Part shown: piece by piece, positions 25,859 through 36,169 of the stretch
How positions within the stretch are numbered: position 1 is the stretch's first letter
Layout of the letters: the number at the start of each line of letters is the position of its first letter
Assembly: GCA_035610365.1 (NCBI GenBank)
Contig: CM069433.1
Coordinates: forward strand, 60,660,794 to 60,724,793
Length of the DNA stretch: 64,000 nt
Reading direction: 5' to 3'
From: Aquatica leii
Lineage: Eukaryota; Arthropoda; Insecta; Coleoptera; Lampyridae
Position numbers and translations under genes: made by a program
Notes under the pieces: model-generated
What the model was told of the DNA's origin: nothing
Seen by the model: the letters and a program-made list of their open reading frames with translations, nothing else
Database searches by the model: none

Positions 25859-26521
25859 TATTATACAGCAGTACTAACCGCAATGTTTATAACAATCTTA
25901 CTAATGAAATTCTTTCCTATACAGACATTAGTCGTTAGCAATACGATCAAACCAAAGATTTGCAAAATATTAAGCAAAATAAAACTACTAGAGGATAAAA
26001 AGAATAAAATCTGAGGTTTATTAACATTGTTATTTAGGAATTAGTTTGGTTGACGGACATTAAGACCTAGCAATGCATGCAAACTAAAGTTTTCCAGAAT
26101 ATCATCTAAAATGAAACTACCAGAATCTGAGACGCTTGAAAACGATATCATATTGTACAGCAGTACTAACTGCAATGTTTATAACATTCTTACTAATGAA
26201 ATTCTTTCCTATACAGACATTAGTCATTAGCAATACGATCAAACCAAAGATTTGCAAAATATTAAACAAAATGAAACTACTAGAGGTTAAAAAGATTAAA
26301 ATCTGAAGTTTATTAACATTGTTATTTAGGAATTAGTTTGGTTGACGGACATTAAGACCTAGCAATGCATGCAAACTAAAGTTTTCCATAATAACATGTA
26401 AAAACAAACTAACAGAATCTGAGACGCTTGAAAACGATATCATATTGTACAGCAGTACTAACTGCAATGTTTATAACATTCTTACTAATGAAATTCTTTC
26501 CTATACAGACATTAGTCGTTA

Positions 26522-26531
26522 GCAATATTAA
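26522..26531 (+). repeat. Same 26-bp deletion in segmental copy b
   Basis: Identical deletion and identical linked rare changes at an offset of 6581 bp, so it predates the duplication. Confidence 0.85.
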
Positions 26532-27357
26532 GCAAAATAAAACTACTAGAGGTTAAAAAGATTAAAATCTGATGTTTATTACCAATATTATTTAGGAATA
26601 AATTTGGTTGACGGACATTAGTACCTAGCAATACATGCAAACTAAAGTTTTCCAGAATATCATCTAAAATGAAACTACCAGAATCTGCAACGATTGAAAA
26701 CGATATCATATTATACAGCAGTACTAACTGCAATGTTTCTAACATTCTTACTAATGAAATTCTTTCCTATACAGACATTAGTCGTTAGCAATACGATCAA
26801 ACCAAAGATTTGCAAAATATTAAGCAAAATAAAACTACTAGAGGTTAAAAAGATTAAAATCTGAGGTTTATTAACATTGTTATTTAGGAATTAGTTTGGT
26901 TGACGGACATTAAGACCTAGCAATGCATGCAAACTAAAGTTTTCCATAATAACATGTAAAAACAAACTAACAGAATCTGAGACGCTTGAAAACGATATCA
27001 TATTGTACAGCAGTACTAACTGCAATGTTTATAACATTCTTACTAATGAAATTCTTTCCTATACAGACATTAGTCGTTAGCAATACGATCAAACCAAAGA
27101 TTTGCAAAATATTAAACAAAATAAAACTACTAGAGGTTAAAAAGATTAAAATCTGAGGTTTATTAACATTGTTATTTAGGAATTAGTTTGGTTGACGGAC
27201 ATTAAGACCTAGCAATGCATGCAAACTAAAGTTTTCCATAATAACATGTAAAAACAAACTAACAGAATCTGAGACGCTTGAAAACGATATCATATTGTAC
27301 AGCAGTACTAACTGCAATATTTATAACATTCTTACTAATGAAATTCTTTCCTATACA

Positions 27358-29335
27358 GACATTAGTCGTTAGCAATACGATCAAACCAAAGATTTGCAAA
27401 ATATTAAGCAAAATAAAACTGCTAGAGGTTAAAAAGATTAAAATCGAAGGTTTATTACTAATATTATTTAGGAATCAATTTGGTTGACGGACATTAGTAC
27501 CTAGCAATACATGCATACTCAAGTTTTCCAAAGTATCATGTAAAATGAAACTACCAGAATCTGAGACGCTTGAAAACGATATCATATCATACAGCAGTAC
27601 TAACTGCAATGTTTATAACATTCTTACTAATGAAATTCTTTCCTATACAGACATTAGTCGTTAGCAATACGATCAAACAAAAGATTTGCAAAATATTAAG
27701 CAAAATAAAACTACTAGAGGTTAAAAAGATTAAAATCGAAGGTTTATTACTAATATTATTTAGGAATCAATTTGGTTGACGGACATTAGTACCTAGCAAT
27801 ACATGCATACTCAAGTTTTCCAAAGTATCATGTAAAATGAAACTACCAGAATCTGAGACGCTTGAAAACGATATCATATTATACAGCAGTACTAACTGCA
27901 ATGTTTATAACATTCTTACTAATGAAATTCTTTCCTATACAGACATTAGTCGTTAGCAATACGATCAAACCAAAGATTTGCAAAATATTAAGCAAAATAA
28001 AACTACTAGAGGTTAAAAAGATTAAAATCTGAGGTTTATTAACATTGTTATTTAGGAATTAGTTTGGTTGACGGACATTAAGACCTAGCAATGCATGCAA
28101 ACTAAAGTTTTCCATAATAACATGTAAAAACAAACTAACAGAATCTGAGACGCTTGAAAACGATATCATATTGTACAGCAGTACTAACTGCAATGTTTAT
28201 AAAATTCTTACTAATGAAATTCTTTCTTATACAGACATTAGTCGTTAGCAATACGATCAAACCAAAGATTTGCAAAATATTAAGCAAAATAAAACTGCTA
28301 GAGGTTAAAAAGATTAAAATCTGAGGTTTATTACCAATATTATATAGGAATAAATTTGGTTGACGGACATTAGTACCTAGCAATACATGCAAACTAAAGT
28401 TTTCCAGAATATCATCTAAAATGAAACTACCAGAATCTGAGACCCTTGAAAACGATATCATATTGTACAGCAGTACTAACTGCAATGTTTATAACATTGT
28501 TACTAATAAAATTCTTTCCTATACAGACATTAGTCAGCAATACGATCAAACCAAAGATTTGCAAAATATTAAGCAAAATAAAACTACTAGAGGTTAAAAA
28601 GATTAAAATCTAAGGTTTATTAACATTGTTATTTAGGAATTAGTTTGGTTGACGGACATTAAGACCTAGCAATGCATGCAAACTAAAGTTTTCTATAATA
28701 ACATGTAAAAACAAACTAACAGAATCTGAGACGCTTGAAAACGATATCATATTGTACAGCAGTACTAACTGCAATGTTTATAACATTCTTACTAATGAAA
28801 TTCTTTCCTATGGAGATATTAGTCGTTAGCAATACGATCAAACAAAAGATTTGCAAAATATTAAGCAAAATAAAACTACTAGAGGTTAAAAAGATTAAAA
28901 TCTGAGGTTTATTAACATTGTTATTTAGGAATTAGTTTGGTTGACGGACATTAAGACCTAGCAATGCATGCAAACTAAAGTTTTCCATAATAACATGTAA
29001 AAACAAACTAACAGAATCTGAGACGCTTGAAAACGATATCATATTGTACAGCAGTACTAACTGCAATGTTTATAACATTCTTACTAATGAAATTCTTTCC
29101 TATGGAGATATTAGTCGTTAGCAATACGATCAAACCAAAGATTTGCAAAATATTAAGCAAAATAAAACTACTAGAGGTTAAAAAGATTGAAATCGGAGAT
29201 TTATTACCAATATTATTTAGGAATAATTTTGGTTAACGGACATTAGTACCTAGCAATACATGCAAACTAAAGTTTTCCAAATAACATGTAAAATCAAACT
29301 ACCACAATCTTCAACGATTGAAAACGATAGATAGA
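27358..29335 (+). repeat. Insert-linked monomer cassette before copy 4
   Basis: Same order and length (1978 bp), near-identical to the cassette before copy 3, as expected from the 6.58-kb segmental duplication. Confidence 0.75.
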
Positions 29336-29681
29336 TAGAGGTGTCGATTTTGACCTTTAGTAACCGGTTAACCGGTTAAAGCTAAATTAACCAATTAACC
29401 AAGTGATTCACCTTTCGTTAACCAGTTATTTTTAACCATTCTTGGCAACTTATTCATTTTAACCAACCGATACATTTTTGGTTAACCAATTAGTTTTAAC
29501 CATTTTTGGTAACTGATTCGTTTCAACTACGAGTGTTGATTCAATGAATTAAAGTTAAATTAAGCAAATGATTCGTTTTAATTAACCAATTTTTAACTCT
29601 TGCTTATAATTTGTTTTAAGCAACTATTGTTAACCGATTCGTTTTAATCACTTTTCTGAACTGATTTGGTTAAATTAACTC
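29336..29681 (+). repeat. Left inverted arm of insert copy 4
   Basis: 346 bp. Same as copies 2 and 3 except for a local change (CACCTTTCGTTAACC instead of CATTTTTGGTTAACC) and a shorter T run near 29590. Confidence 0.75.
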
Positions 29682-29992
29682 TATAGTGCATACTTAATCT
29701 ACTTAATCAAATAGATTATTAAAATATTCTTAAAGATCCTTATTAGTGTAAAAGTACTGATTACTGCTTTGCTACTTGCTTTATATATAAAAACTGTTAA
29801 AACGTCGAATAATTAAAAACTAGTAATTTATGTTTAAAGTAGTCCTCTTTCAAATAGTAAGATTTTTATAATGTTTTCAAGTTAAATTGTAGACGAACAG
29901 TTTTTGAGTAAACAAAATAATTTTAAATATTTTAAAGTTTAATACTTATATTAGTGGCAATAACCAGTGGCCAGAACGATCATTCTAAATAA

Positions 29993-30045
29993 GATTGCGA
30001 TTGCGATCACCTAGCATCTTTAAAAAATCATTCGCGATCGCAATC
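29993..30045. other. GC-rich hairpin in insert copy 4
   Basis: Same arms and loop as in copy 1, unchanged. Confidence 0.7.
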
Positions 30046-32119
30046 ATTAAACAAATAAAACAAGGATTGGATTATCTTACCTACAAAATAAAGAAATAAA
30101 AAAAAAAAGATTCCTGTAAAAAAATTTACATTTGCTCAAACTTAATTTAAAATTTATTTTTTAGACAAGGCAGGAATGACTGCGTTGTTTTTGTAAAATT
30201 ACACTATTGGTATAATTAGATCGATCTTCTAGAACAGTTTTGTAGCACTAGATAAGAATATAGAACATATCAATTAACGCGTCTTGATTAATATGTATAA
30301 AGAAAATTTAAACTAATCAAAAACAATAAATAACGGTAACTTCAAAAGATAACAAAACGACGATATGAAAAACTTATTTTAAAACCGAATGTTTAAATTG
30401 AACAATATAGGTTTTATTAGAAATATTAAGAAGTTAAAAATATATTTAAAAAATGATCTTTTTTGTTATAGAAAGTCTAATTTTGTATAAGTAAACGTAA
30501 CAACATTTTATTTAAAACGAAAGATTGTTTCAATTAAAACGTGTTTAATTCGTTTTTGTATTTGATTACATTATATGAATTACAGAATAAATAATAAATT
30601 TTTCCCGTGGTTTTTCTTCGAAGGGCTTTTTCCTAGATTTATCAAACAACGATGGTGATTATCGATTGCTTGTAAAATAATAATTGCGTTCGTGGAGAAA
30701 AAATCGTTAACTTTAAAATGATTTGGTTAAAAATTAAGTTTTCTAAAAAAAATAGAAAAATGCAAATATAAAAAGAAAAATTAAAAATTGTACACGTGCA
30801 CGTTCCTCTGCGGAGAAGACTTTTTCCTAACAAAATTTATTAATGTATGATTTACAAATAATAAGCATAATCAGTATTTCTTAAAAAAGTGCCGTATATC
30901 CAACTGATTATAGTACCTACTTGCAACACAGATGTTTCTTTACTAACTTAGCTGTTGTTAAACCCAACGCCGCCAATAGAGCTTCCTTACCGTTGGTGTG
31001 TGCGTTCTTATATACAGGTAAAGGATTTTCTAAGAAACATGCAACAAGGGGTTGAAAATAAGTTGTAACTTGTAATCTGTATGTAGGTATTAATAACTTT
31101 TTCTATTTTTGTCACTCAAAAATCAAGATTTTGTCCCAAAATAATTGTGCAAAAATTGGAGAAAGAATCAAACTTTAATAGAACTTAACTAAATTATTTT
31201 AAGTTAATTTTATATTCTAACAAATCACCAATTAACAAAAATGCTTTTAATTAATAAAAACGTATTTCAAATATGTATAGATTACTGTGGTACATTTCCC
31301 AAATATTATTGATTTTAAAATTTATAAAACTGTAAAACATGATTTTACCTGGAATATTTTTAAATGCACATTAGGTCAATGTGCTTTTAAGCAAGCAGTA
31401 AAATTTTATGTAAATAGATTATTTACCCTTTTGACTATAACAATTTCTTAAAAGGTATTTATTTAAATTTTTTATGAAAAAATAGCACAAGCGTAAAATA
31501 TAATCATTATGCTTCTTGTTTATAGATTTTTATTAGACAAAACAAGATATGTGTTGTCAACGACGAAAGATTGAATAAGTAGTCAAAAACACCTGGTACA
31601 ATTTAGTACACATACGTAAAGACTAGCACTTCTACACTACGTTAATGTGGGCACTTTTTGTAGTACTGGCAATCCATATAGAAAGGATTTTGCTATTTTG
31701 AATGTATTTATGTTTTAGATGTTAGATGTTAGAAGTCTTTTAATTAAATTTAACAAAACAACAAAATAAAACTGGAATATTAGTGAAAAGAAAACTAATA
31801 AAAAACTCTAAAAAGTGTCAGGTGATTTGTTTAATTGTATCTAAATAGTTTATTTAAATTAATATAAATGAAAATAAATATTTTTAGTAAAAAGTAATGT
31901 CTTCGATAAAAGTTTGCGAGTTTTCTATTCTGAAAATTTATTTTTAAAATTGTTTTTTAAATTGAATCTTCTAAAAAGACAAGTTTTAACTTTTTAAACA
32001 AATAGGAATTTATTTGTTAAATTTCCAAAATTTGTTTTCTTAAATTAGAATGCAAAACAATTGCTTAATCTATTTATTATTTCCAAATATGTAATACTTA
32101 TATTTTGTTTTGCGCCGAA

Positions 32120-32440
32120 GGTTTAACCAAACATGGTTAAAATAGATAATTTAATAATTCGTGATTTAATGGTTCTTTAACCAAAAGCCCTCGAAGTAAA
32201 TCGTATAACAAAAGATGGTTAAACTGGATCGTTTTACAAAAGATGGTTAAACTGAATCGTTTAACCAAAGACGGTTAACCTAAATCGTTTACCCAAGGGT
32301 GGTTAAACTGAATCGATTAACCAAAAGTGGTTAAACTTAATAGATTAACCAAAAATGAATAATTCAATTTGAAATTAACCAGTTAACCAATAAGAAAATG
32401 ATTTGGTTAACCATTTAACCGAGTCGATTCAACACCCCTA
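32120..32440 (-). repeat. Right inverted arm of insert copy 4
   Basis: 321 bp. It has the copy-1 state AAAAATGAATAATTC instead of the copy 2/3 state, a sign of exchange inside the arm. Confidence 0.75.
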
Positions 32441-33965
32441 TATTATACAGCAGTACTAACTGCAATGTTTATAACATTCTTACTAATGAAATTCTTTCCT
32501 ATACAGACATTAGTCGTTAGCAATACGATCAAACCAAAGATTTGCAAAATATTAAGCAAAATAAAACTACTAGAGGTTAAAAAGATTAAAATCTGAGGTT
32601 TATTAACATTGTTATTTAGGAATTAGTTTGGTTGACGGACATTAAGACCTAGCAATGCATGCAAACTAAAGTTTTCCAGAATAACATGTAAAAACAAACT
32701 AACAGAATCTGAGACGCTTGAAAACGATATCATATTGTACAGCAGTACTAACTGCAATGTTTATAACATTCTTACTAATGAAATTCTTTCCTATACAGAC
32801 ATTAGTCGTTAGCAATACGATCAAACCAAAGTTTTGCAAAATATTAAGCAAAATAAAACTACTAGAGGTTAAAAAGATTAAAATCTGAGGTTTATTACCA
32901 ATATTATTTAGGAATAAATTTGGTTGACGGACATTAGTACCTAGCAATACATGCAAACTAAAGTTTTCCAGAATATCATCTAAAATGAAACTACCAGAAT
33001 CTGAGACGCTTGAAAACGATATCATATTGTACAGCAGTACTAACTGCAATGTTTATAACATTCTTACTAATGAAATTCTTTCCTATACAGACATTAGTCG
33101 TTAGCAATACGATCAAACCAAAGATTTGCAAAATATTAAGCAAAATAAAACTACTAGAGGTTAAAAAGATTAAAATCTGAGGTTTATTAACATTGTTATT
33201 TAGGAATTAGTTTGGTTGACGGACATTAAGACCTAGCAATGCATGCAAACTAAAGTTTTCCATAATAACATGTAAAAACAAACTAACAGAATCTGAGACG
33301 CTTGAAAACGATATCATATTGTACAGCAGTACTAACTGCAATGTTTATAACATTCTTACTAATGAAATTCTTTCCTATACAGACATTAGTCGTTAGCAAT
33401 ACGATCAAACCAAAGTTTTGCAAAATATTAAGCAAAATAAAACTACTAGAGGTTAAAAAGATTAAAATCTGAGGTTTATTAACATTGTTATTTAGGAATT
33501 AGTTTGGTTGACGGACATTAAGACCTAGCAATGCATGCAAACTAAAGTTTTCCATAATAACATGTAAAAACAAACTAACAGAATCTGAGACGCTTGAAAA
33601 CGATATCATATTGTACAGCAGTACTAACTGCAATGTTTATAACATTCTTACTAATGAAATTCTTTCCTATACAGACATTAGTCGTTAGCAATACGATCAA
33701 ACCAAAGATTTGCAAAATATTAAGCAAAATAAAACTACTAGAGGTTAAAAAGATTAAAATCTGAGGTTTATTACCAATATTATTTAGGAATAAATTTGGT
33801 TGACGGACATTAGTACCTAGCAATGCATGCAAACTAAAGTTTTCCAGAATATCATCTAAAATGAAACTACCAGAATCTGAGACGCTTGAAAACGATATCA
33901 TATTGTACAGCAGTACTAACTGCAATGTTTATAACATTCTTACTAATGAAATTCTTTCCTATACA

Positions 33966-34097
33966 GACATTAGTCGTTAGCAATACGATCAAACCAAAGA
34001 TTTGCAAAATATTAAGCAAAATAAAACTACTAGAGGTTAAAAAGATTAAAATCTGAGGTTTATTAACATTGTTATTTAGGAATTAGTTTGGTTGACG
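33966..34097 (+). repeat. Half 1 (132 bp) of the internally duplicated monomer
   Basis: Begins GACATTAGTCGTTAGCAATA and ends just before the next GACATTA. It aligns with half 2 at both ends: TAGCAAT, CAAAC, AAAG, AATAT, AAAACTA at the start, and TTTAT followed by AACATT and TTA near the end. It lacks about 28 bp found in half 2. Confidence 0.8.
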
Positions 34098-34257
34098 GAC
34101 ATTAAGACCTAGCAATGCATGCAAACTAAAGTTTTCCATAATAACATGTAAAAACAAACTAACAGAATCTGAGACGCTTGAAAACGATATCATATTGTAC
34201 AGCAGTACTAACTGCAATGTTTATAACATTCTTACTAATGAAATTCTTTCCTATACA
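34098..34257 (+). repeat. Half 2 (160 bp) of the internally duplicated monomer
   Basis: Begins GACATTA followed by CCTAGCAAT, matching the start of half 1. In type B the first 34 bases of the two halves match at 27 positions by hand alignment. The tail TTTATAACATTCTTA matches TTTATTAACATTGTTA of half 1. The extra ~28 bp fall around TGTACAGCAGTACTAACTGC. Confidence 0.8.
34186..34215. other. Palindrome-dense box inside half 2
   Basis: Within 30 bp lie three perfect 6-bp palindromes, GATATC, TGTACA and AGTACT, plus a 5-bp stem dyad GCAGT-ACTA-ACTGC at 34202-34215. The dyad is kept in nearly all monomers of every type. Exceptions are few: ACTAACCGC right of inserts 1-3, ACTAACTGAAA near 8039 and ACTAATTGC near 8620. 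C monomers have CATACAG in place of TGTACAG. It is a candidate protein-binding box, but no binding protein can be inferred. Confidence 0.45.
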
Positions 34258-34549
34258 GACATTAGTCGTTAGCAATACGATCAAACCAAAGTTTTGCAAA
34301 ATATTAAGCAAAATAAAACTACTAGAGGTTAAAAAGATTAAAATCTGAGGTTTATTACCAATATTATTTAGGAATAAATTTGGTTGACGGACATTAGTAC
34401 CTAGCAATACATGCAAACTAAAGTTTTCCAGAATATCATCTAAAATGAAACTACCAGAATCTGAGACGCTTGAAAACGATATCATATTGTACAGCAGTAC
34501 TAACTGCAATGTTTATAACATTCTTACTAATGAAATTCTTTCCTATACA
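34258..34549 (+). repeat. Reference type-B satellite monomer (292 bp)
   Basis: The unit following the reference A monomer. Together they form one 584-bp dimer. Type B is marked by ATTACCAATATTATTTAGG, GAATAAATTTGG, GACATTAGTACC, CAATACATGC and AGAATATCATCTAAAATG. B monomers carry a minus-strand open frame of 116 codons running into the neighbouring monomer. It opens with TTG (first ATG at codon 9) and is judged non-coding. Confidence 0.9.
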
Positions 34550-36149
34550 GACATTAGTCGTTAGCAATACGATCAAACCAAAGATTTGCAAAATATTAAG
34601 CAAAATAAAACTACTAGAGGTTAAAAAGATTAAAATCTGAGGTTTATTAACATTGTTATTTAGGAATTAGTTTGGTTGACGGACATTAAGACCTAGCAAT
34701 GCATGCAAACTAAAGTTTTCCATAATAACATGTAAAAACAAACTAACAGAATCTGAGACGCTTGAAAACGATATCATATTGTACAGCAGTACTAACTGCA
34801 ATGTTTATAACATTCTTACTAATGAAATTCTTTCCTATACAGACATTAGTCGTTAGCAATACGATCAAACCAAAGATTTGCAAAATATTAAGCAAAATAA
34901 AACTACTAGAGGTTAAAAAGATTAAAATCTGAGGTTTATTACCAATATTATTTAGGAATAAATTTGGTTGACGGACATTAGTACCTAGCAATACATGCAA
35001 ACTAAAGTTTTCCAGAATATCATCTAAAATGAAACTACCAGAATCTGAGACGCTTGAAAACGATATCATATTGTACAGCAGTACTAACTGCAATGTTTAT
35101 AACATTCTTACTAATGAAATTCTTTCCTATACAGACATTAGTCGTTAGCAATACGATCAAACCAAAGATTTGCAAAATATTAAGCAAAATAAAACTACTA
35201 GAGGTTAAAAGATTAAAATCTGAGGTTTATTAACATTGTTATTTAGGAATTAGTTTGGTTGACGGACATTAAGACCTAGCAATGCATGCAAACTAAAGTT
35301 TTCCATAATAACATGTAAAAACAAACTAACAGAATCTGAGACGCTTGAAAACGATATCATATTGTACAGCAGTACTAACTGCAATGTTTATAACATTCTT
35401 ACTAATGAAATTCTTTCCTATACAGACATTAGTCGTTAGCAATACGATCAAACCAAAGATTTGCAAAATATTAAGCAAAATAAAACTACTAGAGGTTAAA
35501 AAGATTAAAATCTGAGGTTTATTAACATTGTTATTTAGGAATTAGTTTGGTTGACGGACATTAAGACCTAGCAATGCATGCAAACTAAAGTTTTCCATAA
35601 TAACATGTAAAAACAAACTAACAGAATCTGAGACGCTTGAAAACGATATCATATTGTACAGCAGTACTAACTGCAATGTTTATAACATTCTTACTAATGA
35701 AATTCTTTCCTATACAGACATTAGTCGTTAGCAATACGATCAAACCAAAGTTTTGCAAAATATTAAGCAAAATAAAACTACTAGAGGTTAAAAAGATTAA
35801 AATCTGAGGTTTATTAACATTGTTATTTAGGAATTAGTTTGGTTGACGGACATTAAGACCTAGCAATGCATGCAAACTAAAGTTTTCCATAATAACATGT
35901 AAAAACAAACTAACAGAATCTGAGACGCTTGAAAACGATATCATATTGTACAGCAGTACTAACTGCAATGTTTATAACATTCTTACTAATGAAATTCTTT
36001 CCTATACAGACATTAGTCGTTAGCAATACGATCAAACCAAAGATTTGCAAAATATTAAGCAAAATAAAACTACTAGAGGTTAAAAGGATTAAAATCTAAA
36101 GTTTATTAACATTGTTAATTAGGAATTAGTTTGGTTGACTGACATTAAG

Positions 36150-36169
36150 CAAAATAAAACTACTAGAGG
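36150..36169 (+). repeat. 20-bp templated insertion inside an A monomer
   Basis: GACATTAAG is followed by 20 bp that normally sit about 90 bp upstream in the monomer, after ATTAAG, and then the normal ACCTAGCAATG resumes. The shared ATTAAG points to template switching. The repeat spacing around it is 19 bp over the expected five monomers, fitting +20 here and a 1-bp deletion near 35205. Confidence 0.85.

Larger units (their letters stand above)
19681..26261 (+). repeat. Segmental duplication, unit a (~6.58 kb)
   Basis: The end of block 3, insert 3 and the start of block 4. Landmarks recur downstream at a constant offset of 6580-6583 bp: the TTAAACAAAATG variant, the private 26-bp deletion, ACTGCAATATTTATAAC, the whole cassette and the insert. 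Boundaries are approximate because satellite homology continues on both sides. Confidence 0.7.
25859..29335 (+). repeat. Satellite block 4, about 12 monomers
   Basis: The shortest block. Its first ~400 bp match the start of block 3 (same junction variants). From about 26262 it matches block 3 from about 19681 onward at an offset of 6581-6583 bp, including a private 26-bp deletion. It ends with the insert-linked cassette. This is best explained by unequal crossover that copied the end of block 3 together with insert 3. No genes. Confidence 0.95.
26262..32440 (+). repeat. Segmental duplication, unit b
   Basis: Second copy of unit a, ending within or at the right arm of insert 4. A few private differences and the copy-1-like right arm show exchange after or during the duplication. 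Confidence 0.7.
29336..32440. mobile_element. Insert copy 4
   Basis: Same element. It is a sister of copy 3 over most of its length, at an offset of 6580-6583 bp, but its right end reads AAAAATGAATAATTC as in copy 1, where copies 2 and 3 have AAAAATGACGAATTC. It also has a private GATTTGG near 32400 and CACCTTTCG near 29410. Its right flank lacks the ACTAACCGC and ACAATC changes that follow copies 1-3, so a recombination joint with block 5 lies at or near its right end. Confidence 0.75.
33966..34257 (+). repeat. Reference type-A satellite monomer (292 bp)
   Basis: A representative unit, phased at GACATTAGTCG. Type A is marked by ATTAACATTGTTATTTAGG, GAATTAGTTTGG, GACATTAAGACC, GCATGCAAAC and CCATAATAACATG. 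It keeps five CpG sites. On the minus strand a stop (TAA, from GAATTAGTTTGG) closes the frame that stays open in type B. The unit splits at 34097/34098 into two related halves. Confidence 0.9.

Noticed and set aside
34159-34509. Minus-strand frame of 116 codons found in nearly every B monomer, hydrophobic, apparently conserved
   Set aside because: It is open because B lacks the stop made by GAATTAGTTTGG in type A, and it runs into the next monomer because 292 is not divisible by 3. It opens with TTG (first ATG at codon 9). Its ends read the same DNA in two frames. Conservation reflects repeat homogenisation, not coding selection.
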